DNA of 64,000 bases from Natrinema zhouii. Lineage in GTDB: Archaea; Halobacteriota; Halobacteria; Halobacteriales; Natrialbaceae. The position numbers were made by a program, and so were the translations under genes. Location of the stretch: contig NZ_CP084882.1 of assembly GCF_013456555.2 (NCBI RefSeq), forward strand, positions 434,001 to 498,000, given 5' to 3'. The notes below the pieces were generated by a model that was not told the DNA's origin, did no database searches, and saw only the letters and a program-made list of their open reading frames with translations. The first letter of the stretch is position 1. The number at the start of each line of letters is the position of its first letter. Shown piece after piece: positions 34,967-43,933 of the stretch.

Positions 34967-35770
34967 ATGGCTAATTCGACCTTCTCCCCGTTGCTCTCAT
35001 ACTTTACATACGGAGCCTTGCCCCGTCGATTATTCGTTGCAATCATACTGGAAGGTCTATTCGTATTGGGATCTCTGCAGTTCACTATAAGCGGCTTCAT
35101 CAAAATCTCGCCAACATCACCCTTTCTCAAATTAATCCCATTTCTCGGAACAATATCCCTATTAGCAACTTTCTTTTTCTCATGGAGAATTGCTCGTACA
35201 TCCTACTCGCCGTTTCTCCATCGACGTTGTGTTCCGCCTTTTATCGCGTCTGGATACATCATCATCGGAATAGCCGGGACAGGAATAGGATACTTAGTCC
35301 ACACCGTTCTGTTGAATACCTCGGTTGCCGTAGGACTGAACGAAGCTGTTTTCGGACTCAGTGTAGGCTCAATATTCGGCTTCTTAATTCTACTATTCTT
35401 GGATAGATACGAAGTTAATACACCGAGAAACCGTGTAGATTTGGAAAGCAAGATCCAGTCGATACAGAGTCTACGGTCAGATATCGAAGATGACGACAAA
35501 GCACCGATCAAGCTGACAAAAAATTTCGAATCGCTCGCTGACTCCGTTGAGAAATGTGCTGACCTTCTTGATGAGTCGTTTACTGAAGGGGGACATCAGC
35601 TATCCCGCGATATGAAAGTATGGACCGAAGCTTTTCGCACCTATCCAGAAATTCCGCAAGCATCTATTGTTGACCGATCTCGATCTCCACAGCAACAAGA
35701 GTTAAGAAAGATGGCAAATGAATTCGAATCAATCATCAGAAGACTTCAGAGGATCTCCAACGATGAATAA
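34967..35770 (+). CDS. Multi-TM membrane protein (SMC locus gene 2)
   Basis: 267 residues. Four probable membrane helices in the first 150 residues: LFVAIILEGLFVLGSLQF, LIPFLGTISLLATFFFSW, FIASGYIIIGIAGTGIGYLV and AVFGLSVGSIFGFLILLFL. The remaining 115 residues are soluble and helical (SIQSLRSDIEDDDKAPIKLT). The stop overlaps the start of gene 3 by 8 bp. A membrane protein beside an SMC-type ATPase would suit an abortive effector (inference). Confidence 0.7.
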   Translation: MANSTFSPLLSYFTYGALPRRLFVAIILEGLFVLGSLQFTISGFIKISPTSPFLKLIPFLGTISLLATFFFSWRIARTSYSPFLHRRCVPPFIASGYIIIGIAGTGIGYLVHTVLLNTSVAVGLNEAVFGLSVGSIFGFLILLFLDRYEVNTPRNRVDLESKIQSIQSLRSDIEDDDKAPIKLTKNFESLADSVEKCADLLDESFTEGGHQLSRDMKVWTEAFRTYPEIPQASIVDRSRSPQQQELRKMANEFESIIRRLQRISNDE

Positions 35771-36290
35771 ACCAGAATCAGTAAACGATGTATGGCCACA
35801 CAAAGAGACAGTCATATTTCTCATGGACTCGAAGAGCTGCTTCGGAGAATCAATTTCTGATCTGATTCAAGTACTAGAGAGCTGCGAGCATATTGGGGAC
35901 CAAGGTATCCATAAGGGCAACGAGCTTTCAGCGACGTTTCACCACTTTAACCGCGAAAAGGTGGGAGAATTTGGAGAGGTCGTGCCAAATAGCCTCATTT
36001 TCGTTGACTTCAGCATAGTATTCGATACCGACTTTGAGGTCTATCTGAGAGGAAACTCAATTCCAAGAAGTACTGAAATTGTTATCCTAATCCAAAGCTC
36101 GGATTACAGCAACCCCAGACAACAAGTGAAGAATCTGACGCGGTCCATAGAGACTGCGACTTGTACTGACGATGTTCTTAAGGAGACAGAACGGTACTTC
36201 AAGAGGATTTGTCCGGAGTGCCAAGGCGACCTGGCAAAGAACTGGGTGTTGGGTTGGGAGAAGAAGGTCTATCAACGGGTGCATAACTGA
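35763..36290 (+). CDS. Small protein with terminal CxxC (SMC locus gene 3)
   Basis: 175 residues from ATG 35763, overlapping gene 2 (upstream in-frame ATG 35718 lies deep in gene 2). An alpha/beta layout is suggested by HKETVIFLMDSKSCFG, EVVPNSLIFVDFSIVFD and TEIVILIQSSDY, a Rossmann- or receiver-like alternation. It ends with CPECQGDLAKNWVLGWEKKV. No family recognised. It abuts gene 4 by 2 bp. Confidence 0.65.
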   Translation: MNKPESVNDVWPHKETVIFLMDSKSCFGESISDLIQVLESCEHIGDQGIHKGNELSATFHHFNREKVGEFGEVVPNSLIFVDFSIVFDTDFEVYLRGNSIPRSTEIVILIQSSDYSNPRQQVKNLTRSIETATCTDDVLKETERYFKRICPECQGDLAKNWVLGWEKKVYQRVHN

Positions 36291-36292
36291 CA

Positions 36293-37222
36293 ATGTCCCG
36301 TAGAGAGACACATCACAAAGCGGTAGAACGGGTTGCAGAGTGGCTTGAACTCCCTAGGGATCAAGAAGAAGAGTTCATCAATCTCGCCTATGACTTGGCC
36401 TCGGTTTCGGATACTGATCTGTCTCATTTCGACGGGAGGTATTTGAAGCACTTGGAGGACAACGTTTTCTCTGACCCTCAACTTCGCGGCTTCTTGGCAC
36501 AGTTAGAGATCGATCCCTCTGTGATTAAACAGCTTGAGTCAAGGGAGATTCCGTACGACGAAGTCTACCAGCAGTGGAACGTCATTGAGTATTCGATAAA
36601 CGAGATTTTGGATTTAACAATGTTGCTGAAGCTGATGAACCAATACTCGAACCAGTCGGAGAATGGCCTGGTTGATAGCCGGTACAGGCTTCAGAAACTG
36701 GTCTATCTGGTCAACCGGAGACTGGTCAAACAGGAACGAGCGGAACAGGACACAGCACCGTACGACCACGGAAAACTCGAGAAAACCGGATTTCGATATA
36801 CCTATCGGAAAAGGAAGTCAGGTCCGTACTCAAAAAATCTAAGGGACGATACGTACCGTTTGTATGCATCGGATCTGATCGACGAGGAGCTGGTGCAGGG
36901 TGAATCCACGCCGGAGATCACTGAGCAACATGCTCGTTTCGAAATATCTCTTGGTGCTTCGGGAAGAGTGATGATGAACCGGTTCTCCGAGATGTTAGAG
37001 AATCTGGAGACTGACGTCCTTTCTGGATGGGAGAATGCAATCAATGCCGTCATCAAAGAGTTCGGATCTATGCCCATTGAAGAGCTTTACAACTACATCA
37101 ACGGCATCGATGATGTACACGACGCCGGTGACCGAAAGCTCTTGATTCGCGGCAGGCAGGTAAGATATGACACTAAACCGTGGCGTATGGAAACGGCCCA
37201 GGAGGGTTTGATCGATGTCTGA
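36293..37222 (+). CDS. Middle component, Panacea-like region (SMC locus gene 4)
   Basis: 309 residues. The N-terminus is helical; the central region LVDSRYRLQKLVYLVNRRLV, then KRKSGPYSKNLRDDTYRLYA and SDLIDEELVQG resembles the KLQKL...GPxxxxL pattern of SocA/Panacea-like domains. Its last codons overlap the start of the SMC gene by 8 bp, the tight link typical of a middle component with its ABC ATPase in three-component conflict systems. Confidence 0.6.
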   Translation: MSRRETHHKAVERVAEWLELPRDQEEEFINLAYDLASVSDTDLSHFDGRYLKHLEDNVFSDPQLRGFLAQLEIDPSVIKQLESREIPYDEVYQQWNVIEYSINEILDLTMLLKLMNQYSNQSENGLVDSRYRLQKLVYLVNRRLVKQERAEQDTAPYDHGKLEKTGFRYTYRKRKSGPYSKNLRDDTYRLYASDLIDEELVQGESTPEITEQHARFEISLGASGRVMMNRFSEMLENLETDVLSGWENAINAVIKEFGSMPIEELYNYINGIDDVHDAGDRKLLIRGRQVRYDTKPWRMETAQEGLIDV

Positions 37223-39275
37223 AGACAAAATAAAAAGGGAGATCCGTAAGTCAATCAGTCAAGAAGATGACATCGAAGAAGAATACGAAGACGAGTTTAT
37301 TGATATCCTCGACAGTAGGTATACTAAACTCGATTTCGATGAGTCCCCGGTTCTGCTGCAACGTATGCAGATTCGAGGATTCAGAGCGATTACGAATCTG
37401 GAACTTCCGTTCACTGACCAGAATAAGATCATTCACGGAAAGAATTCGAAGGGGAAGAGTAGCTTTATTGAGGCAACCCGGTTCAACCTAATCGGTCGGG
37501 ATGACGACAACCCGCTTGTAACTGACCCGATTCACGAAGACTATGATAAATTAGAGACAGACAGCTACTGGTCAAAGGACGGAATCAACTACAAAATCCA
37601 TCGAGAGATGGAAAATGGGGGAGGCTACAAAGGCCATCACGAACCGAACATCGTCAAGAATCCAAGTGAAAACGAGGTCCCGATCTCCCAACGCCAGACT
37701 CAGGCCGATGTAAACAACCTTATCGGGTATACTCCGCTTTATGAACGAGGGTTCGACGAGTTCGATGTTTTCTCATTACACAGTGTCATCACAGGTGAAC
37801 TGCGGAACTTCTACAACTGTGATGATGCCAGTGACCTGATCGATATTCTGTTCGGAATTACGGTGACGAACGTCGAACGAAAAATCAAAGAAGAACTCAG
37901 GGAGTGTCAACCCGACAAAGAAGAGAGGCAAGCGAAGGTGCTCCTGCTGGAACGACAGCAGCGTGCTTCTAGACTCAACGACGAAATACGAAGTCTTCAG
38001 ACCGATCAGGAAGGGACAGAGAAAGAGATTGCGGAGAAGACGACGGAAAGAGAAGAACTCTCCCGCCTGATTGAAAATAAGGACGAGGTCAGTGAAAACC
38101 TCTCTGAGAAGATCGATATCAAGGACGATATTTCCGACCTTCAAACGCGACGTGATGAGAAGCAGGAGGAGTTTGGCTCAATCAAGCAGGCAATCTCGAA
38201 GCTTGAGAGTGAGGCGGTGACGGAAGAGGTTGCACCAGCTCTTCAGGAAATGAAGCAGCTTGTCGCGGTTCCGAACCAGTGTCCGATCTGTACAACCGAG
38301 ATTAGCCCCAGCAATCACGAGCAGTTCCACAAAGAAGGTGACTGTCCTCTCTGCGGGGAAGAAGTCCCGCAGAAACGTTATGACACAGTGTCTGAGGTCG
38401 AAGAAAAGAGCAGAGTTGACGAGAAGGAGAGACGACATGAGGAATTGGAAGAACTCGAAGCCAGAAGGCGACAGATCAAAGGTGAAATCGAGTTCCTGAA
38501 TGAGGAGATTGAGGAGAAGAAGCAGCGGCTACAAGAACTAGAGAAGAAAGAAGAAGAGTCGAAGTTCTCCGAATACAAACGGCGGAAGGAAACTTTGGAG
38601 GACGAAATTGGCCAGTTGCAAGAGCAGAGTAGGAAGATTGAACTCCGTATTGAAGCAAGACGTGAGAAGCTTCATGAAGTTGCTCGTAATGTGTGGCAGT
38701 GGAAGCAGTTAAACGAGGAAAGGATTCAGAAAGAGCAGCGCCAGAAGACATTGAAAGCTTTTCAGGACTTACTCATCCAGGAGCAGAAAGAGGCTAGGAA
38801 ACGAGTTCAGAACCGGTTGAGGCAGAGGATGGAGTCACTGCTGAAGGTATTCACTCGTGGAACCTTTGAGACAGCAACCGGAGTGACGTTTAGAGAAGAC
38901 GACTCTTACAAGTACACTGTTCATACAACTGGTCGGACGGAGTCGAAGCCAGAACTTCTTGAAGAGACGAACGCAGAATTAACTTTACATATGCTTCTGT
39001 TCCATATCGCTGTTCTAGCAGAGCTACAGGAAGAAAGGAGTACGCTCCCATTGAATTTGGTGCTGATTGACTCTCCTTATGGAAACGGCCAGGACGATGA
39101 GAACGCTCCGGATATCACGGACTTCCTTCTGGAGATGACTGAGGTTCTTAATGAATATCAGATAGTTGTTGCGATGGCGGATTCGAACCTTGCCGATCAG
39201 GAAAGACTGCAGCAAGGGTATGAGTTGTCCGCGATTGTGGACTATATAGGGGCAGAAAAAGAGAAACAAGACTAA
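37215..39275 (+). CDS. SMC/Rad50-like ATPase with CPIC/CPLC hook (SMC locus gene 5)
   Basis: 686 residues. Acidic leader of about 45 residues, then MQIRGFRAITNLELPF and Walker A HGKNSKGKSS (75-83). Long coiled coils (about 235-345 and 395-545) flank a Cys4 hook: C356/C359 in CPIC and C377/C380 in CPLC. The C-terminal lobe has Walker B NLVLIDSPYG (D619) and ADSNLADQERL; no canonical LSGGQ is visible (ETNAELTLHML stands there). Length and hook suit archaea-specific SMC-related proteins or LmuB-type ATPases. Two Cys pairs, rather than one per monomer, is unusual for Rad50. Confidence 0.85.
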   Translation: MSEDKIKREIRKSISQEDDIEEEYEDEFIDILDSRYTKLDFDESPVLLQRMQIRGFRAITNLELPFTDQNKIIHGKNSKGKSSFIEATRFNLIGRDDDNPLVTDPIHEDYDKLETDSYWSKDGINYKIHREMENGGGYKGHHEPNIVKNPSENEVPISQRQTQADVNNLIGYTPLYERGFDEFDVFSLHSVITGELRNFYNCDDASDLIDILFGITVTNVERKIKEELRECQPDKEERQAKVLLLERQQRASRLNDEIRSLQTDQEGTEKEIAEKTTEREELSRLIENKDEVSENLSEKIDIKDDISDLQTRRDEKQEEFGSIKQAISKLESEAVTEEVAPALQEMKQLVAVPNQCPICTTEISPSNHEQFHKEGDCPLCGEEVPQKRYDTVSEVEEKSRVDEKERRHEELEELEARRRQIKGEIEFLNEEIEEKKQRLQELEKKEEESKFSEYKRRKETLEDEIGQLQEQSRKIELRIEARREKLHEVARNVWQWKQLNEERIQKEQRQKTLKAFQDLLIQEQKEARKRVQNRLRQRMESLLKVFTRGTFETATGVTFREDDSYKYTVHTTGRTESKPELLEETNAELTLHMLLFHIAVLAELQEERSTLPLNLVLIDSPYGNGQDDENAPDITDFLLEMTEVLNEYQIVVAMADSNLADQERLQQGYELSAIVDYIGAEKEKQD

Positions 39276-39733
39276 TTCGCCGATTTTTGGTTTGAAACTA
39301 AATTCTGTATATCTGCCTGTGGAAGTGGACGTTCAAAACCTGAAACCTTTCTGGACCACCGGATATAGATGGCTAAAACAATTGAACCGACTGGTCTGAC
39401 GAAAACAAATAACCTACTACTCTATCGTTTTTATCCTCTGTTCGACAATATTCTTTTCGGGTACGACTCTGCGAACACACCTTTGAGAAAGAAGATCCAC
39501 AACACCTGGATCACAGTTTGATGGATTCCGGTCTGTTCCCTGATGTCGGCGGTAACGAAGCTTCATACCATTAGGAAGAACAAACGCGATGAGATCTACG
39601 AAATCTTTGAGTTCGAGCACGAACCCGATCCGTACACCGACGACGCAGTCATCTATATAAAATTTAAATAATATCATATGACAAATTACAAATCAGGGTA
39701 GCTATTATGTTGTATTGATATAGTACAAAAGAC
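39276..39733. other. Spacer after the SMC gene, small frame
   Basis: Contains a 42-residue plus-strand frame (39543-39671: ATG, TKLHTIRKNKRDEIYEIFEF, then DDAVIYIKFK, TAA), which looks like the tail of a lost protein or a micropeptide. AT-rich promoter-like sequence (TATATAAAATTTAAATAATA) lies upstream of the nuclease gene. Confidence 0.35.
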
Positions 39734-40879
39734 ATGAGTCAAGGACTGAGTGAGTTAATTAGCATAGAAGAAGAAAACGATCTCACGAGAACAATAATTG
39801 GTGTTCTTGAATTACTTGGACCGGATGCTCTCAATGAAATATTCACTGTGTGTCATTTTGAAGAACATCCAGAGGTCCGGTATGATCAAGAGATTCAAAA
39901 AGGCTCCCGAAGACGGATTGACGCGATATTAGAGGACGGCAATCAGGTTTTGGCTATTGAATCTAAACTAGGCGCGACGTACAATTCATCACAGTTGGAA
40001 GACGAGTTCCAAGATCTTACAGAATATGCTGACAAGTCGCATCATCTCTATCTCATTACCGGCCATACCACGACACCCGCAGGATTAAACTCATTGAATA
40101 TACCAGAGGACAACCTCAGTTGGATCGGTTGGGAAAAAATTGCAGAGATACTCGCTGAGTTCAGTAAAACCGGAATATCATCCACCCAAAACGCTATTGC
40201 GGAGTTTGCTACGAACAAGCTTCATACCGAGGGGTTCAAACCGTTTGATGGGTTCCATTCCGTTCTGAATCAGGAAAAAACACTTACAAAGGAGCTCAAC
40301 GAGGCGAATCAGGTGCTCGCCGGATATCTTGAGCAAGTGAATACCTTCAGGCGGAAATTGGATGGATTGCTTGCTGATGATGGATTACAGTCCAGAGAGT
40401 TGTACCGAGATGGAACCTCATCAAGTCTGAATCGCTTTCCTAAGAAGTGGGGATACGTCCCACGTCATATCTGGATTGTATATGCTGACCAATCCAGTGA
40501 AGTAGGTGGAAGAAGCGGAAGCTACTTATCTGTCAATTTCGATTCCAAAGATCACAAAATCATCTCTGGTTATCAGATGAGCATTAGTCGGGATGAAAAG
40601 TTGTACAATCGTGTTCAAGATAATCGAAAAGAGATCAAAAAACAGGCTTCCGAATACGGTGCTAACCTGTATCAACTCTCGTACTATGGCTACCTTGGGG
40701 ATGCTGTAACTGATCAGGACCAGATAGAGTCTCGGTTGGAGGATGACGAATGGCTCAAAGAGGAGCGATGGGTAGTGATTGGCTTTGACCACACCCTCGG
40801 TGAGACAGTTGACACTTCAACTGTGGAAGAGGTTGCTTCAAAGCTACTAAAAACCCAAGAAATTAAATTGAGTCTGTGA
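39734..40879 (+). CDS. PD-(D/E)XK nuclease-family protein
   Basis: 381 residues. The N-terminal domain has the restriction-endonuclease-type core: YDQEIQKGSRRRIDAILEDG (D63), then QVLAIESKLGA (E76, K78), followed by EDEFQDLTEYADKSHHLYLI. The second half (from about 180) has a coiled segment and a beta-rich domain of unknown type (FPKKWGYVPRHIWIVYADQS). Likely a DNA nuclease of a conflict system. It has its own AT-rich upstream region, 459 bp after the SMC gene, so membership of that locus is unproven. Confidence 0.78.
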   Translation: MSQGLSELISIEEENDLTRTIIGVLELLGPDALNEIFTVCHFEEHPEVRYDQEIQKGSRRRIDAILEDGNQVLAIESKLGATYNSSQLEDEFQDLTEYADKSHHLYLITGHTTTPAGLNSLNIPEDNLSWIGWEKIAEILAEFSKTGISSTQNAIAEFATNKLHTEGFKPFDGFHSVLNQEKTLTKELNEANQVLAGYLEQVNTFRRKLDGLLADDGLQSRELYRDGTSSSLNRFPKKWGYVPRHIWIVYADQSSEVGGRSGSYLSVNFDSKDHKIISGYQMSISRDEKLYNRVQDNRKEIKKQASEYGANLYQLSYYGYLGDAVTDQDQIESRLEDDEWLKEERWVVIGFDHTLGETVDTSTVEEVASKLLKTQEIKLSL

Positions 40880-41027
40880 AAGTGACAAGGTTCATAACGA
40901 TGGGTAAGGTCAACACGGTTGGTGTGTGAGCTGTTACTATGACACCCTCTGAATGAACCTTGGGTCTACGTAGGAAAATCAGACGCATGTGGTAGGGCCA
41001 TGTCCCGCTGATTCAATTCTGTTTTCC

Positions 41028-42041
41028 TTATTCCAGACCATATTTTTCAACGATAAGATTTATCTCATCAACCGTCTCTCCAGTTCCATCACTCTCCGTC
41101 TGTTTAACGGATATCACATTCCATAGATCGTATTCCGTGATATCCTCAGGCACATAGCTCATGTACTTGTCTTGCAACGTACTCAAATGTCTGTGTTTCG
41201 TATACTCGTCTCTGATCTTCACATCGCTCCATCCAGCAGCTTTCAGATGGGATACCCGTGTGTGGCGAAAGTCTTTGAGCTTGAGTTGAATCACATCATG
41301 CTCTTGCTGAACTCGCTTTAGCTCTTCTCGCACCTTATTGAGTGTCGTATCAAATACATTCCCTTCGGTCCTGTCTACTAACTCTCTCACCAATTCACGC
41401 TCGGTATCATTCCGTATTTGTACATACTCTCGATTGTCCTCACCTCGTTGCTGTTTCAAAATCGAGTACCACACAAGATCATTGTCGAGCCTCACGTCAT
41501 CCGTCTCTAACAATAGGATCTCTCCAGGGCGACGACAATGGAGATACTGAAGCGTGAAGAACTCTTTGTAAGGTGATCGAGCATGGTCGAGTATCGTAGC
41601 AACTTCATCGAGGTAATAGACGTTCCGCTCATCAGCTGCTAATCCATAGACTCTCTCACTATCCGACCCCTTGAAGCGACGATCTCGGTATTTTCGAAAC
41701 TCTCGTTGATCGAAGAACTCGAGATCCATCTCGTCGCAGTAGCTCTGGATAGAGTCGTAGTAGTGCCTGACCATTGTCCGACTGAGATCCAGATCAAACA
41801 GCACGCTGATGAACTGAGTAATCTCCTCGAAGCTCTTTGGCTCAAAACTCGAGAATGCATAGCTTGCTCGAGTCGTCCGTTTCAACTTTCGAAAGCGAAT
41901 TACTGCTTCATCACCAGTGATACCGTCTACTTGCTCACCAGCTAACCACACATCAAAGAGTCGGAGACACGATTTCCTATCCGCTAACGTGGCCTCGGCA
42001 TATCGCTGAGACGTTTTCTGTTCGTACTCGTCATATTTCAT
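41028..42041 (-). CDS. Tyrosine recombinase (integrase), divergent
   Basis: 337 residues. N-terminal core-binding helices (residues 1-125) and a catalytic domain with R170/R171 (CRRPGE), a likely Lys at 196 (ILKQQRG), R259 (KDFRHTRVSH, in place of the usual HxLRH), H283/H285 (TKHRHLS) and nucleophile Y293 (DKYMSY). The motif layout is that of haloarchaeal plasmid/virus integrases. Its start overlaps the upstream gene's stop. Confidence 0.85.
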   Translation of the reverse strand: MKYDEYEQKTSQRYAEATLADRKSCLRLFDVWLAGEQVDGITGDEAVIRFRKLKRTTRASYAFSSFEPKSFEEITQFISVLFDLDLSRTMVRHYYDSIQSYCDEMDLEFFDQREFRKYRDRRFKGSDSERVYGLAADERNVYYLDEVATILDHARSPYKEFFTLQYLHCRRPGEILLLETDDVRLDNDLVWYSILKQQRGEDNREYVQIRNDTERELVRELVDRTEGNVFDTTLNKVREELKRVQQEHDVIQLKLKDFRHTRVSHLKAAGWSDVKIRDEYTKHRHLSTLQDKYMSYVPEDITEYDLWNVISVKQTESDGTGETVDEINLIVEKYGLE

Positions 42042-42589
42042 TCTGAACCCTCCAAATAAGCGGACTCTGGATTGTTCTGCTCGTAATAGATCCGCTGTGG
42101 ATTCAGAATCTCTGGTGGAATCGTAGCAGGCGCTGGTTGTCCAATAGCTGCGAACACCCCTTCGTTTCCACTGCGCCCAGCTAACGCGAGCGCGATACTT
42201 TCAATGTCGTCCTCAAGCCAGCTCATATCCACGTCGTCCGTGGTATCGTAGAATCGCTTGTCGAATTCGTCACGGGGCGTATCTTCGACGATTTCTAACG
42301 TGACCTCCTCGAGCACGTTCACCTCCTTTAGGAACCAGACCTGCTTACGAACCTGCTCGGCGTTTGAGACCGTCAGCTCAAGATCTGTGCGCTTCATCGC
42401 TCTGTTGAACTGGCGAAATAGTTCGTTCGGATACTCTGGACCTTCTAACTCGATGAATCCGGCTATGAATGGCCCTGTCCTGCTGGCTGTCTGTCCAGCA
42501 AGCTCATCTACGACAATACAGATTGCCCGCTCTAAATCTTCAATTCCATCTACCATATCGTTATTTAAAAATTCGCGCGCAAAATCCAT
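42038..42589 (-). CDS. Partner protein coupled to integrase
   Basis: 183 residues from ATG 42589 (ATG 42616 is possible and would add nine). Acidic and helical (MDFAREFLNNDMVDGIEDLE, then FRQFNRAMKRTDLELTVSNA); no recognised domain, though the middle (EQVRKQVWFLKEVNVLEEV) could be a winged helix. The ATGA overlap mirrors the pair 13502/14089, in which a small DNA-binding-like protein is also translated ahead of a tyrosine recombinase. Confidence 0.6.
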   Translation of the reverse strand: MDFAREFLNNDMVDGIEDLERAICIVVDELAGQTASRTGPFIAGFIELEGPEYPNELFRQFNRAMKRTDLELTVSNAEQVRKQVWFLKEVNVLEEVTLEIVEDTPRDEFDKRFYDTTDDVDMSWLEDDIESIALALAGRSGNEGVFAAIGQPAPATIPPEILNPQRIYYEQNNPESAYLEGSE

Positions 42590-42747
42590 ATAGGTAGGTA
42601 TGGGTTGTCCTCCCATCGGAGGACGTGGTGAAGAACGCTCTTTTCGATTTCTGTTTTTCTAAAAATTTTTAACGCTTTAAATCTTTAGCTATTTTATCGC
42701 TGAATGCTTAGACAGAAATTTATTAGTTTTTAGCGCGTAAGTTATTT

Positions 42748-42781
42748 GCTTGCAAAATCAAAAAGTCGCAAGACTGCAAGC
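42748..42781. promoter_or_regulatory. Inverted repeat in a divergent promoter
   Basis: GCTTGCA and TGCAAGC form perfect 7-bp arms 20 bp apart, in the AT-rich spacer between the integrase pair (minus) and the gene at 42798 (plus). Position and symmetry suit an operator, perhaps for one of the adjacent small proteins. Confidence 0.45.
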
Positions 42782-42797
42782 AGGAAAACTAACAACT

Positions 42798-43097
42798 ATG
42801 TCGATTCACAAGCACAAGAAGTCGACTGACGACTCTGGAGGGAGCGGCACCTACATTGAGTTCAAATCAGACGAGTCAGAAGCACAGCGAACTGCCTATC
42901 GCCTCTGTTCCAGAGGCGGAAAACTACGGAGTGGCCTTGAAGACATTGACGAGACCTTTGCCGAACTCGCACCTCTACTCGCTGAGGTGCTTTTTGAGGA
43001 GGACCCTACGAACCTCATGGCTTGGGTTGAAGTCGATGAAGACGATATCGAGGCATACCGAGAGGAGCACCTCGAAACCGAAGAAGACGACGACTAA
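42798..43097 (+). CDS. Small acidic hypothetical protein
   Basis: 99 residues from ATG 42798, chosen because the sixteen codons upstream lie within the inverted repeat. A basic-Ser start (MSIHKHKKSTDDSGG) leads to a domain with FKSDESEAQRTAYRLCSRGG and an acidic helical end. No family recognised; divergent from the integrase pair. Confidence 0.6.
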   Translation: MSIHKHKKSTDDSGGSGTYIEFKSDESEAQRTAYRLCSRGGKLRSGLEDIDETFAELAPLLAEVLFEEDPTNLMAWVEVDEDDIEAYREEHLETEEDDD

Positions 43098-43190
43098 CTG
43101 ACCACCCCTCTTTGTGAGTTTGACAGGACACAAGGAGTGGTAACGCTGCTTCAGCGGAGTTCTGGATTCTAACCAGTGGAACCCAACCTG

Positions 43191-43448
43191 ATGACACACG
43201 AGAATTACCCACACGAGGAAGACGTACAGGCCGACAGACAAACCAATGAATCGAACGACTTCACTATCCCAAATGAAGATCAGCTATCAGCGATAGCTCA
43301 CACCCTACTTGAGGAAGTAGAGGATGACGACGAGGTGCCCTTAGCAATCAGTGATGATATTGTCATCGTACCGAAAGACGAGCTAGCACATGGACTGGCT
43401 GAGTCGTTCCAAACACTCTTTAAACTTGTAGAGAACGATGAATTCTGA
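43191..43448 (+). CDS. Small acidic hypothetical protein
   Basis: 85 residues from ATG 43191 (an alternative start at 43176). Ends in a helical domain (LSAIAHTLLEEVEDDDEVPL, then DELAHGLAESFQTLFKLVEN). Overlaps the next gene by about 11 bp. The next product shares an acidic helix plus IIADEEEL-like pattern, so the two may be distant relatives. Confidence 0.6.
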   Translation: MTHENYPHEEDVQADRQTNESNDFTIPNEDQLSAIAHTLLEEVEDDDEVPLAISDDIVIVPKDELAHGLAESFQTLFKLVENDEF

Positions 43449-43650
43449 AGACCCTCACGACAGCTATGATATCGAGATCGAATTAGCAGATGATCTTGCA
43501 GAAGCGCTCAAGCACGCAATAGATGACTGGGTGCTGGCCAATGAGATACAAGTTCATCGGATCGAGGGCACCATTATTGCTGATGAAGAGGAGTTAATCG
43601 AGAAGGTAGCAGTGATGGTCGCGCTTACTGCTGAAGGGATAGACGACTAG
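43438..43650 (+). CDS. Small acidic hypothetical protein, coupled
   Basis: 70 residues (YDIEIELADDLAEALKHAID, then WVLANEIQVHRIEGTIIADE). The start lies within the preceding gene. It has the strand-helix-strand-helix order of a compact domain; the run GTIIADEEELIEKVAVMVAL parallels DIVIVPKDELAHGLAESF of its neighbour. Unknown function. Confidence 0.6.
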   Translation: MNSEDPHDSYDIEIELADDLAEALKHAIDDWVLANEIQVHRIEGTIIADEEELIEKVAVMVALTAEGIDD

Positions 43651-43892
43651 CTTCTCTATTCTTTTTTAGTGCATAAAAATCAACATTTCATCATCTAATT
43701 GAGCAATACAACGTATATACGTATCACTACATTCATCCTCTCTATCTCGCACGCCTTTCTATCAGAGACTGATTCTTCTCCAGGCTCATAGACTACTGGA
43801 TCTATCAACTGACGGTTGAAGTACCACTGGGAACCTATACGGCGAGACTCTCTCGCTACTCCAAAATGACCGTCAGATCAGAGGAGCCGTCT

Positions 43893-43933
43893 CGTGGTGT
43901 TGTTTCTCTCCTCGAGTGGTGAGAGGATCCACA
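43893..43933 (+). promoter_or_regulatory. Repeated 5' leader, copy C
   Basis: CGTGGTGTTGTTTCTCTCCT, then CGAGTGGTGAGAGGATCCACA, directly before ATG 43934. It has the same CGTGGTGTTG block as copy A, a CTCTC/GAGAG hairpin of different sequence, and an AGAGGA ribosome-binding site: covariation of the stem while the layout is kept. Confidence 0.6.
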
